From Flavobacterium fluviatile (GTDB taxonomy: Bacteria > Bacteroidota > Bacteroidia > Flavobacteriales > Flavobacteriaceae): a stretch of 64,000 nucleotides of DNA. How positions within the stretch are numbered: the first letter of the stretch is position 1; the number at the start of each line of letters is the position of its first letter. Both the position numbers and the translations under genes were made by a program. The notes beneath the pieces were generated by a model. The model did no database searches. It saw nothing but the letters and a program-made list of their open reading frames with translations, and was not told where the DNA came from. The stretch covers positions 372,001-436,000 of the forward strand of contig NZ_JAADZW010000001.1 in the NCBI RefSeq assembly GCF_010645065.1, read 5' to 3'. Of the stretch, positions 45,422 to 55,137 are shown piece by piece.

Positions 45422-46062
45422 AGGATAACAGTAAGATGCTAATTACTTCATGCGGTACAAAATTATGTAATAGCTTTCAGTTGAGAAATATCTATTGCTA
45501 AAACTTTGGAGCTGTTTTTTTTCATAAAAAGTTAAGGCTACCCGAATTATTATCCATAAATTTTTTGATGTACCTTTTTTAAAAAAATTTAATTTGCTTA
45601 ATAATTTATAGTTTGCTTATTTAAAAATACAAAAAATCAAATTAGAGCGTTATTAAAAAAAAATAACACTTAGAAGAACTCAGAACATTCCTTTTTTAAA
45701 ATACACTCTTAAATTCAAGATATATAAGTCAAAGTAAATAGTTTTTATCTATACTTATTTGAAATGTAATAATTAAAATTAATTTTATTAAAATTAGGAC
45801 TAGAATACAATAGTCATACATTATTTAGCCACAAATGCTGATTAAATGAAATTTATAATATTATCTTAAAATTTCGATCTGTATCATATCATCATTATAT
45901 TTTTAACCTTTGACATAAATATCATAACGGACATGGCAGAATATGATAAAAATTGACAATCTTTGATAGCAGAGAAATACACATTAAAACTAAATTTGAT
46001 AATGCTTCTAACAGGTTTTAGCAGAAGCTTTGAAAGATTACTAACTTATTTAAGAAACCAAA
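45422..46062. other. Intergenic region upstream of the GH2 gene, 641 bp
   Basis: It is very AT-rich. TAAATTTG at 45991-45998 fits the -7 consensus for the glycosidase gene, but no TTG is at 19 bp (the nearest gives 25). No coding frame or RNA was found. Confidence 0.4.
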
Positions 46063-49059
46063 ATGAATAGAAAGTTTTTTTACCCTGTTTTAACTTTATT
46101 GCTTTTGTTTGCAAACTTTACATTTGCCCAAAAACAAAACCCCACTCCCAACGGAATTAAATACAATTTCAATTATGACTGGAGGCTTTTTGCAGGTGAT
46201 GATGATCAGGCAAAAAATACAACTTATAATGATAAAAACTGGTCAAAAGTAAATCTCCCTTACGCCTGGAATCAGTCAGAGGCATTTAAAGTAGATATTA
46301 CAAGATTATCTACAGGTATAGCCTGGTACCGAAAAACATTCCAGCTTCCGGCAAAATCAAAAAATCAAAAAGTTTTTATCGAATTTGAAGGTGTAAGACA
46401 GATGGGAGAAATTTATGTAAATGGGGAGTTTGTTGGCAGGCATGAAAATGGTGCTATGGCCTTTGGTTTCGATATTACCTCTTTGATAAAGCCCTTTCCT
46501 CAGGAAAATGTCATTGCCGTTAAAACCGATAATGACTGGAAATACAAGGAAAAAGCAACACAATCAGGATTTCAGTGGAATGACAAAAACTTTAATGCTA
46601 ACTATGGCGGAATTCCCAAAAATGTTTATCTGCATATAAAATCAAATGTGTATCAGACCCTGCCTCTGTTCTCTGGCCTTGGCACAACAGGAACTTACGT
46701 ATATGCCTCTGATATCGATATTGCGAAAATGGAAGCATTGATTAATGTTTCGTCACAAGTTAAAAATGAACAGAATTCAGCTGTGAATGCACAACTACAA
46801 ATTAGCATTACAGACATGGAAGGAAAAGTTATTTCTGTTTTTTCAGGAGAAAATTCTAAAATAGCTCCTAATGAAACAAAAGAACTCATAGCCTCGAAAA
46901 TCGTGAACGACCTCAATTTCTGGAGCTGGGGTTATGGTTATTTATACAATGTCAAAAGTGAACTGATTGTAAACAATAAAGTCACAGACCAAACCACTAT
47001 TCGCACCGGATTTCGCAAAACAAAATTCGAAAAAGGCATGATCTGGCTTAACGATCGTGTCATTATGATGCACGGTTATGCACAGCGAACGAGTAACGAA
47101 TGGCCGTCATTGGGAATGTCGGTTCCTGCCTGGATGAGCGATTACAGCAACAGCCAGATGATAGAAAGCAGCGGTAATCTGGTACGCTGGATGCATATTA
47201 CACCATGGAAACAGGATGTGGAATCCTGCGACAGAGTTGGTCTGATTCAGGCAATGCCGGCTGGGGATTCAGAAAAAGATGTTACCGGAAGAAGATGGGA
47301 ACAGCGTACCGAGTTAATGCGTGATGCCATTATTTATAATCGAAATAATCCAAGTATTCTGTTCTACGAATGTGGAAATGAAAGCATCTCTGAAGAACAT
47401 ATGGCAGAGATGAAAGCTATTAGGGATAAATACGACCCTTATGGAGGACGGGCAATAGGAAGCCGTGAAATGCTGGACAGCAAAATTGCAGAATATGGCG
47501 GCGAAATGCTCTATATCAACAAAAGTGCAAGACTCCCTTTCTGGGCTACAGAATACAGTCGTGATGAAGGCCTTCGTAAATATTGGGATGAATATACCCC
47601 GCCTTTTCATAAAGAAGGAACAGGTGGAACATCTCATACTAATGTTAACGGAACAAAAGTAGCAGATGCCAGCGCCTATAATCACAATCAGGATGCTCAT
47701 GCCATAGAAAACGTAGCGCGTTGGTATGATTACTATCGTGAGCGTCCGGGAACAGGAACAAGGGTAAGTTCGGGCGGTGTCAATATTATTTTTTCAGACA
47801 GTAATACACATTTCAGAGGTGCCGAAAACTACAGAAGAAGCGGTGAAGTTGATCCGATAAGGCTTCCAAAAGATGGCTTTTTTGCCCATAAGGTGATGTG
47901 GAACGGATGGGTAGATGTCGAAAATCCTGCTGCGCATATTATTGGTCACTGGAACTACGACAGCCCTGTTACAAAAAAAGTTTCGGTTGTATCATCTGCT
48001 GAAACAGTAGAATTGTTTGTGAATAACAAAAGTTTAGGAAAAGGTGTTCAGTCAGACCAGTTTTTATTCAGCTTTGAAAATGTAAAATTTGAGCCGGGAA
48101 CTATTAGGGCAATTGGATACGACAGCGCAGGCAAAAAAATCTGTGAAACAGAAATTAAAACCGCCGGGAAACCTGCTGCTGTTAAACTAACTCCTATTCA
48201 AAGACCGGGAGGTACATTAGCTGACGGAAGTGATATCGTGATTGTTGAAGTTGAAGTTGTGGATGAAAAAGGAAACCGCTGTCCGACAGCTTTAAATAGA
48301 ATCAATTTTGATGTTGAGGGACAAGGTACATTTATTGGCGGAATCGCTCAGGGACCTGATAATTACATCGGTTCGAAAAGCCTTCCTGTTGAATGTGGGG
48401 TAAACCGAATCATGGTAAGAGCCAGCGACAAAAAAGGAGAAATTAAAATAAAAGCTACTTCTGAAAATCTTAAAACGGGTAATCTGGTGATTAAAACGAT
48501 TGCTGCAGAGCATGGAAAACTGACGACAGTTATGCCCGATCATAACTTGCCATCTTACACTAAAAGAGGAGCAACTCCAAACACACCTTCTTTTAAGAAA
48601 ACCCGAACGCCAATTGCAATAATTGATGCTAAAACAGCTTCTAACCAGGCTGACGCTGGAAAAAGCTATGATGATAATGAGCTGACCCAATGGTCTAACA
48701 GCAAAGATGGAAGTCCGATGATTGAATTTGAACTGGAACGTGAAGCCTTAATCAGTCAGTCAGTACTGAAACTGGCAGGATGGAGAAGCAAAAAATATCC
48801 AATTAAAATTTACGTAGATAATAAAGAAGTATTCAATGGTACAACACCAACCAGTTTAGGATACGTAACACTGGAATTTAAGCCCGCAAAAGGTAAAAAG
48901 GTCAGAATTGAACTGGCCGGTGCATCCAAAAACAGCAGCGAGATAAACCTTGTCGAAATTACAGGAAAGGTTGATCAGGCCGGATTAAAATCGGGAGATA
49001 AACAAAATGGCGAATTGCCAATCGTTGAAGCAGAATTTTACGAGCCTCTTGATAAATAA
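46063..49059 (+). CDS. Glycoside hydrolase family 2 (beta-galactosidase-like), secreted
   Basis: This 998-residue protein has a signal peptide ending near FTFAQ. The GH2 sugar-binding jelly-roll (about 25-190) is followed by an Ig-like domain (about 200-310) and the catalytic TIM barrel (about 315-600). The acid/base is E440 in FYECGNES and the likely nucleophile is E497 in FWATEYSRDEG. A DUF4982-type Ig domain and a second Ig-like domain follow, and a C-terminal discoidin-like (F5/8C) domain spans about 860-985. It releases terminal sugars from plant or algal glycans; the exact linkage cannot be read. It is close to the pectin genes. Confidence 0.9.
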   Translation: MNRKFFYPVLTLLLLFANFTFAQKQNPTPNGIKYNFNYDWRLFAGDDDQAKNTTYNDKNWSKVNLPYAWNQSEAFKVDITRLSTGIAWYRKTFQLPAKSKNQKVFIEFEGVRQMGEIYVNGEFVGRHENGAMAFGFDITSLIKPFPQENVIAVKTDNDWKYKEKATQSGFQWNDKNFNANYGGIPKNVYLHIKSNVYQTLPLFSGLGTTGTYVYASDIDIAKMEALINVSSQVKNEQNSAVNAQLQISITDMEGKVISVFSGENSKIAPNETKELIASKIVNDLNFWSWGYGYLYNVKSELIVNNKVTDQTTIRTGFRKTKFEKGMIWLNDRVIMMHGYAQRTSNEWPSLGMSVPAWMSDYSNSQMIESSGNLVRWMHITPWKQDVESCDRVGLIQAMPAGDSEKDVTGRRWEQRTELMRDAIIYNRNNPSILFYECGNESISEEHMAEMKAIRDKYDPYGGRAIGSREMLDSKIAEYGGEMLYINKSARLPFWATEYSRDEGLRKYWDEYTPPFHKEGTGGTSHTNVNGTKVADASAYNHNQDAHAIENVARWYDYYRERPGTGTRVSSGGVNIIFSDSNTHFRGAENYRRSGEVDPIRLPKDGFFAHKVMWNGWVDVENPAAHIIGHWNYDSPVTKKVSVVSSAETVELFVNNKSLGKGVQSDQFLFSFENVKFEPGTIRAIGYDSAGKKICETEIKTAGKPAAVKLTPIQRPGGTLADGSDIVIVEVEVVDEKGNRCPTALNRINFDVEGQGTFIGGIAQGPDNYIGSKSLPVECGVNRIMVRASDKKGEIKIKATSENLKTGNLVIKTIAAEHGKLTTVMPDHNLPSYTKRGATPNTPSFKKTRTPIAIIDAKTASNQADAGKSYDDNELTQWSNSKDGSPMIEFELEREALISQSVLKLAGWRSKKYPIKIYVDNKEVFNGTTPTSLGYVTLEFKPAKGKKVRIELAGASKNSSEINLVEITGKVDQAGLKSGDKQNGELPIVEAEFYEPLDK

Positions 49060-49120
49060 AAATTCAGGTTAAGAGTCCAAAAACAGATTCAAAAATCAAG
49101 TTTGTTTGGTTAATTAGCTG

Positions 49121-49158
49121 CTATCAGGTAATTCATATTGCCTGATAGTTTTTTTACT
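49121..49158 (+). terminator. Terminator between GH2 and MscS genes
   Basis: CTATCAGG and CCTGATAG form an 8-bp stem around an AT-rich loop, followed by seven T residues. It serves the rightward GH2 gene and sits against the end of the convergent channel gene. Confidence 0.85.
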
Positions 49159-50920
49159 CGGGAACCTTGTAGCTGCCTTCTCCGGGATACTGAATACTGT
49201 CTTTTAATTCATCAACACGTTTAGGATCAAATTTAGGGAGCTGAAGTTCGTTATTATCTTTCCATTTTTTAACGGTTTCTGCAACTTTTAAGGCTTTCTC
49301 TTCCGACATTTTGCTGTCTCTCGCCATATAAAGTGTCTGTGAAGGGTAAGCTAAAGATGTTCCGCTATTTTCAATGATATCCATCATACGAAGCAAAATA
49401 TCCTCTTGTACTTCCTGAGATATCTCAAATGTGAAAGCTTCTATATAGGCTGTCACTTCGACCTTTAAGGCATCCGCTGTAATACCTGTAAAACGTACCA
49501 TAGGAGGTGAATTGAGAACTGCCGGATGAGCATACAATAAAGACCTAAGTTCTACCAGCAGGTAACGCATCTGATCGGGTGTAGTTTCCATTCTGAAATT
49601 AAATACAGGATTAAAAATATAACGGTCGCGATGGGCAAAGTTTTCTATTTTGCTTGCAGAAAGTTGTCCGTTGGGAATCGTCACAATAGTTCTGGCTGCG
49701 GTGCGCAGTGTCGTAGAACGCATACCGATAGATTCGACAGTGCCTTTGATATCATCAATTCTGCAATAATCCCCTACCCTTAAAGGCTGATCAGCAATAA
49801 GACTCACGCTTCCTACAAAATTTTCTATTGTTTTTTGTGCTCCCAAAGCCAATGCGATTCCCCCAATTCCTAATGCTGCAAGCCCTGCTGTTACATCTAC
49901 ACCAATAACGCCGAGCAGCGCAATTATACCTATACAAACAATTGCCGCTTTTGTCGTACGACTCAGAAATAATACCGCAGATACCGCAGATATTCGTCCT
50001 CTGCGCGTCATCCTGCTGCGAGTAAACATACTCACAAAGTCGGTTATTCTCCACAGCAATATAAGAAAAGCCGTAATTCCGATCGTGATCAGTATGATGC
50101 TGAATCGCTGTCGAACCACTATTGAAATTCCCATACGCTGAGTAAAAGCTACAAATAAAATTACTGTGAGATACATGTTTACAGGCAATGAAAAGGCTTC
50201 GATAATTGCTGCCCCCTTCTCAGTAGCCGATTTTTTCCACAATTTTTGTAGCATAAAGATTAACAGATAAATAAGCATTCTGGAGAGCAGATATGACACT
50301 ACAGTCATAATGACCACTACCGCCCAATGGCCTATTGGTACATTTCCAAATTTTCGTTCGATTAATGCAGGAGGTAATATTCTGTCCAAAAAAGATTTTT
50401 CAACCCTGATGTCAGCAGAAAGTATTGATTCTACTGTTTCAGCTGAGAAAAGCCATAAAGCGGGCTGACTATCATCAGACTGGTTTTCTACATACAGGGG
50501 CAACACTGTTTTTCCTGTCGCAATATTTCCAACAAGGTCCTCGCCGGCAGCCAGATCATCGTCTGTGCGTCCGGATTCCTTATTGCTGATAATGGAGGAA
50601 GGCGATAAATTACCACCCTGATCCAGTAACAGCTGGAAAGTTTTTGCTATGCGTATTCTTTCTGAGGTTTTTCGGTATGAACGTTTACTAAGGACAAAAT
50701 ATTGACTGGCCCGAAGATAATTCTGTTCACCTATAGCTCTTATAAATCCATTCACCGTTCCCTGTGGTGTTCTCCTCCCAAGCGAATCCTCAGGAGCTTT
50801 TTGGGACTCTTCTGTTAGGGCTTTATTTGGTGCCAGTAATTGTGCTTTACCTGTATTATGTTTTACCAGTAATGCAATTAACATCAGTAGTGGCAATAAA
50901 CGTTTAATATATAATATCAT
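49154..50920 (-). CDS. MscS-type mechanosensitive channel
   Basis: This 588-residue protein starts at ATG 50920, whose product begins MILYIKRLLPLLMLIALLVK, a signal-like segment. The longer frame from 51100 adds 60 residues without homology-like character. A soluble region (about 25-180) is followed by four or five membrane spans. The pore helix region has GVDVTAGLAALGIGGIALAL, and the MscS beta domain has PLRVGDYCRIDDIKGTVESI and RTIVTIPNGQLSASKIENF. It would open under membrane tension to release solutes on osmotic downshock. Confidence 0.9.
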   Translation of the reverse strand: MILYIKRLLPLLMLIALLVKHNTGKAQLLAPNKALTEESQKAPEDSLGRRTPQGTVNGFIRAIGEQNYLRASQYFVLSKRSYRKTSERIRIAKTFQLLLDQGGNLSPSSIISNKESGRTDDDLAAGEDLVGNIATGKTVLPLYVENQSDDSQPALWLFSAETVESILSADIRVEKSFLDRILPPALIERKFGNVPIGHWAVVVIMTVVSYLLSRMLIYLLIFMLQKLWKKSATEKGAAIIEAFSLPVNMYLTVILFVAFTQRMGISIVVRQRFSIILITIGITAFLILLWRITDFVSMFTRSRMTRRGRISAVSAVLFLSRTTKAAIVCIGIIALLGVIGVDVTAGLAALGIGGIALALGAQKTIENFVGSVSLIADQPLRVGDYCRIDDIKGTVESIGMRSTTLRTAARTIVTIPNGQLSASKIENFAHRDRYIFNPVFNFRMETTPDQMRYLLVELRSLLYAHPAVLNSPPMVRFTGITADALKVEVTAYIEAFTFEISQEVQEDILLRMMDIIENSGTSLAYPSQTLYMARDSKMSEEKALKVAETVKKWKDNNELQLPKFDPKRVDELKDSIQYPGEGSYKVPE

Positions 50921-51187
50921 AATTTGTATATTTTCAGTTGTCGAACTATTAAATTTAAGAAATATAGCAGACAAAAGAAACCTTGCTTTGAAATTTTCAA
51001 AATTACACTTTGCAGATTGATTCAGCTGGAAGGTTACAATTGCAATTATCATATAAAGGCTGTCAATTACTAATATTATCATGTATAAAATTTTTCTCAA
51101 TTATTTTTGAATAATATAAAATTATAATTGTATTTTTTACACTAATTTTTGAAAAATGATTATATTCGTCAAATAGATTGGTAACAA

Positions 51188-52243
51188 ATGAAAGCAGAAT
51201 TAGAGAATGCCGCAATTAATTTGCAAATAAATTCAAGTATTCCTAAATATATTCAGATTGCAAACAGCATTGCAGATGATATTCTGGAAGGTAAATTTGA
51301 AATAGGCGAACGTCTTCCTTCAATAAGGGCTATAAGTAACAGTAATGCTGTGTCGCGTGATACAGCCGAAAAAGCATTTAAGGAATTACGGGATCGCAGT
51401 TTAATTTATTCTGTTACCGGTCTTGGCAATTTTGTAGAATCAAAAAATCAGGATTCAGGTATCAATGTTTTTTTTCTCATAAATAAGCCATGCACGTATA
51501 AAATGGAAATTTACAATTCATTTGTTACCTCACTTGGAGAGAGCGGACGGGTTGATATGTATCTTTATTATTGTGACGAAGAACTTTTTATTAATGCTAT
51601 AAAGAAAAATATAAACAATTATAATTATTTTGTCATCATGCCTCACTTTAGAGACGCGAAACAAAACCACATAAATCACACCTCAATAACGATTAAAGCT
51701 ATTAATTCCATCCCGAAAGAGAAATTGGTTCTGTTGGATAATTCGCATTCTGAAATTTCGGGCAGTTTTCCTGTAATTTATCAGGATTTCAAATTAGACG
51801 TCATTAATGCTCTAAAGGAAGGAGCTGAAAAATTAAAGAAATATGAAAAAATAATTTTAGTATATCCTACCAAAGCAGTTTTTCCATACCCTGCGGGACT
51901 TTTGGATGGATTTATAGAGTTTTGTTCCGATCAGCAATTTGAATTTGGAATTATGGAAGAAATATCTGCCGGTCTTGAATTTATATCCAAAAACGCCTAT
52001 ATAGTTATTGAAGACAATGACCTGGTAAATCTGGTTCAGCAAACCAAAGAAAAAAAACTTAAAATAGGTGAAGATATAGGAATCGTATCTTACAATGATA
52101 CCCCTTTAAAAGTTTTGCTGGATATCACAGTGCTAAGTAGTGATTTTATAACAATGGGACAAAAAGCCGCAGAAGCAATACTTACCAAGACAAAAGAAAA
52201 GTTTAAAAACCCTTTTCTATATATCGAACGGAATTCATTATAA
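51188..52243 (+). CDS. GntR-type regulator with periplasmic-binding-like effector domain
   Basis: This 351-residue regulator has an N-terminal GntR winged helix (about 15-85) with YIQIANSIADDILEGKFEIG, RLPSIRAISNSNAVSRDTAE and a wing ending TGLGNFV. The C-terminal part (about 95-340) has the LacI/substrate-binding fold with INALKEGAEKLKKYEKIILV and IGIVSYNDTPLKVLL. Such regulators in Bacteroidota control sugar utilisation genes. With the GH2 and pectin genes nearby, control of plant-polysaccharide use is a reasonable inference. It diverges from the MscS gene. Confidence 0.85.
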   Translation: MKAELENAAINLQINSSIPKYIQIANSIADDILEGKFEIGERLPSIRAISNSNAVSRDTAEKAFKELRDRSLIYSVTGLGNFVESKNQDSGINVFFLINKPCTYKMEIYNSFVTSLGESGRVDMYLYYCDEELFINAIKKNINNYNYFVIMPHFRDAKQNHINHTSITIKAINSIPKEKLVLLDNSHSEISGSFPVIYQDFKLDVINALKEGAEKLKKYEKIILVYPTKAVFPYPAGLLDGFIEFCSDQQFEFGIMEEISAGLEFISKNAYIVIEDNDLVNLVQQTKEKKLKIGEDIGIVSYNDTPLKVLLDITVLSSDFITMGQKAAEAILTKTKEKFKNPFLYIERNSL

Positions 52244-52692
52244 AAACGAATTCGGAAAACCTCTTTTTATAAAATGCTAAAATTTAATTTACAATTTGTA
52301 TAAGTATAGCTGAGAATTTATAAAGATTTATCACAGGTTAAAAATCTGATTGTGTTTACTATTATCAATTGATCACTGCTTTGAATCATTCGCACACTTT
52401 GTCTGTATTCTCGCAATCATTTTTTACATAAAATTCTTAAGATCTATTTTGATTCATGTTTGAATGTTCAGGAAAAGCTTTAATTAAACTTCTAAAACAA
52501 TTAAATTTCAGTAAATTAACTAATATTAGCCTCGCTATATATTCGGTTTTCGAACAAATTTTAAGAACAAACAATGTGTAATTCAGAACATTTTTAGTCA
52601 GGTGATTTTTGAAACTCCTATATTTGAAATGTAAAACAATTTCTATATATATATAGTGCGAATATAAATCTTATACAATCTCAATTTAAACA
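52244..52692. other. Intergenic region, 449 bp
   Basis: This lies between the GntR regulator and the histidine kinase gene. It is AT-rich, with a TATATATATATA run at about 52644-52655 close to the kinase start. No terminator hairpin, ORF or RNA could be supported. Confidence 0.35.
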
Positions 52693-54399
52693 GTGAGAAT
52701 TTATTTTAGTTTACTTCTGCTTAGTTTACATTTTTTTTGTTCGAGTCAAAATTCTTTTCAAACCCTGAAAAAGGATCTTGAACACAAAATAGCGTATTCA
52801 GATTTTAAAACTGCCTTAGACATTATCAATAAAAACAGAGAGCGTTATGGCAATTTAGAAAAAAACGATCTTGATGTCATGAAAACCAAAATTCTGACTG
52901 AATTTGGACTTTATGATGAGGCTTTTAAAGTTTCTCAAAATCTTTTAGCCAATTCTGAAATTACAGAAGAGCAGAAACTGAAAATTCATGTCGAAAGAGC
53001 CCTTATTTATGAAATTAACGATGATTATAAATCCTGTTTATCAGAATTAAAAAAAGCGGAAGCTTTATTTATAAAACATCCGGAATTTAAAGTTAAAAAC
53101 TACAGTAATTTTCTTATTCGAAAATCTTCTTATTACAGGGTCAATGGCTATTCAGAAAAAGCATACGATCTTGCTCTTCAGGCAAAAAAATATGCTGAAT
53201 CTGTCAGCGACAAAGTAAATATGCCTGTTGTAGAACTGATTTTAGGACTTGGTAACCGAAAAGCAAATCCTGAATCAGAGTTACGGCATTACAATCGTTC
53301 CCTTTATTTATACAAGCAGCTGAATCATTATGAAGCAATTATTTCGATGTATAGCAATCTGAGTTATTTTTATTTATTAAGAGGTGAATATAAAATGGCT
53401 AATACCTATATTGATTCGGCAATAACTATTTCATCAAAATCAAATGTTTTAAATTACAAGGCCGATGTTTTTCAGACGAAGAGCGATATCTTAGAAAAAC
53501 AAAACAAAGCTGATTCTGCTTTGTATTACTATAAAATTGCGTCAGAGTTGTATAGACAATACAATGGTGAACAACGGGATTTAAAGATAAAGGAACTAGA
53601 AATTGAATATAATTTTGACAAAGAAAAGTCTGAAAAACGATTGCTCAAAAAAGATATAAGGATCACAAGGATACTGAACATAGCACTTTTTGTTTTGATT
53701 ATGATTTTATCATTTTTTGCCTGGCAGATTACTAAAGACAAAAGAAAAATCGAAATCCAGAGACAAAAAATTGCTGAGAACAATATAACTCTGAAAACAA
53801 ACGTAGAAGAGAAACAATTTCTTGTTGAGGAGCTAAATCACCGGGTTAAAAATAATCTCGCTGTGATTTTGAGTCTGATTGATTTTCAAAAAGATCAGGC
53901 AGGGAATAAAAATTATAAAAGCATATTTGACGATTTGCATCAGCGCATTAAGACAATAACTATTGCCCATGAATTTTATTCGTATAGTGTGAATCATAGT
54001 GACAATGATTTGATTGAGGCTTCGGATTACATCAGCAAAATAATTGAATCCCATCAAAATAGCGCACTAAGAGCATTTCAATATATAAATGATATTGAAT
54101 CTATTTATTTTAATGTTGATAAAATCCTGTCTCTGGGACTGCTTGTAAATGAATTAGTTACAAATTCCCTAAAGCATGCCCAATCAGGTGATGCACAATT
54201 GATTATATACATTAATCTCAGGAAAACAAATAATGAAGTTGAATTAAATTATTCAGATAACGGAACCGTTTTTTGTTTTGAAAATAATAACAACTCTTTA
54301 GGACTTTTGATTATTGAAGGAATGGTCAAACAGTTAAAAGGAAATTATACAAGAGAGAAAGCAAATTATAAAATAATATTTCCAAATGTCAGAACATAA
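52693..54399 (+). CDS. Sensor histidine kinase with TPR sensor (HisKA_2 type)
   Basis: This 568-residue protein begins at GTG 52693, which gives a signal peptide (RIYFSLLLLSLHFFCSSQ); no in-frame ATG restores it. Helical TPR-like repeats (about 25-300) precede a membrane span (about 319-340), a coiled linker and the kinase core. The phosphoacceptor is H383 in LNHRVKNNLAVILSLIDFQK, and the ATPase N box is LGLLVNELVTNSLKHA. It presumably senses an envelope signal and phosphorylates the LytTR regulator encoded by the next gene, with which it overlaps by 14 bp. Confidence 0.9.
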   Translation: MRIYFSLLLLSLHFFCSSQNSFQTLKKDLEHKIAYSDFKTALDIINKNRERYGNLEKNDLDVMKTKILTEFGLYDEAFKVSQNLLANSEITEEQKLKIHVERALIYEINDDYKSCLSELKKAEALFIKHPEFKVKNYSNFLIRKSSYYRVNGYSEKAYDLALQAKKYAESVSDKVNMPVVELILGLGNRKANPESELRHYNRSLYLYKQLNHYEAIISMYSNLSYFYLLRGEYKMANTYIDSAITISSKSNVLNYKADVFQTKSDILEKQNKADSALYYYKIASELYRQYNGEQRDLKIKELEIEYNFDKEKSEKRLLKKDIRITRILNIALFVLIMILSFFAWQITKDKRKIEIQRQKIAENNITLKTNVEEKQFLVEELNHRVKNNLAVILSLIDFQKDQAGNKNYKSIFDDLHQRIKTITIAHEFYSYSVNHSDNDLIEASDYISKIIESHQNSALRAFQYINDIESIYFNVDKILSLGLLVNELVTNSLKHAQSGDAQLIIYINLRKTNNEVELNYSDNGTVFCFENNNNSLGLLIIEGMVKQLKGNYTREKANYKIIFPNVRT

Positions 54400-55036
54400 A
54401 AGCAGGATATTAATTATAGAAGATGAAGTTTTAATCGCATTCTCCTTAAAGAAAATGCTGGATAAAGATTTCGTCTCTGAAATTGCGCATGATTATGAAG
54501 AAGCCAAAATTCTCCTTTCACATAAACCATTTAATCTTGCCCTGATTGATATTTCCCTTTCAGGAAATAAAACAGGACTTGATTTGGCAAATTTTATCAA
54601 TACAAATATTTACATTCCTTTTATTTTCACGACTGCACTTACGGATCCGTCAACTCTGGAAAAAATAACAAATCTGAAACCCTCTGCCTATCTTTCTAAA
54701 CCAGTTGAAAACGTTAACCTCATAACAGCAATAAAGCTGGCTTTGGCGAATGAGGACACAATTTTTAAGATTGAGATTGGAAAGCAAATCTATTATTTTC
54801 AGGCTAAAGATTTTCTGTTTGCAGAAGCTGATCATGTGTATGTTGAAATTCATTTGAAAACCGGTAAAAATCAGATTCTTAGAACAACCATGGCCCATCT
54901 GGAAGAGATTTTTCCGTCCAGACATTTCAAAAGAATTAACCGGAGTATTGGTGTAAATCCTTATCATATCTCAAAAATTATAAACGATAAATTGTTTATT
55001 GAAGATAGAATTTTTAAGATTTCTAAAAAATTTTAA
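54386..55036 (+). CDS. LytTR-family response regulator
   Basis: This 216-residue protein has a receiver domain (1-120) with acidic pocket IIEDE, phosphorylation site D55 in LIDISLSG and lysine in YLSKPVE. The C-terminal LytTR DNA-binding domain (about 130-216) shows FLFAEADHVYVEIHLKTGKN and HFKRINRSIGVNPYHI. The overlap with the kinase gene shows a matched pair. Likely targets include the T9SS protein gene 101 bp downstream, but no binding site was recognised. Confidence 0.9.
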   Translation: MSEHKSRILIIEDEVLIAFSLKKMLDKDFVSEIAHDYEEAKILLSHKPFNLALIDISLSGNKTGLDLANFINTNIYIPFIFTTALTDPSTLEKITNLKPSAYLSKPVENVNLITAIKLALANEDTIFKIEIGKQIYYFQAKDFLFAEADHVYVEIHLKTGKNQILRTTMAHLEEIFPSRHFKRINRSIGVNPYHISKIINDKLFIEDRIFKISKKF

Positions 55037-55137
55037 GGGTACTTTAGAACAAGAAAGGAGTGTTTCAGAACATTTTTTGAAAGGTTAGATTAGAAGTTAT
55101 TAGTTTTAAACTTACAAATTAACTAAGACTAATACTT

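Noticed and set aside
50921..51100. 60-residue N-terminal extension of the MscS channel
   Set aside because: The ATG at 50920 restores a normal signal-like start, and the extension has no family character.
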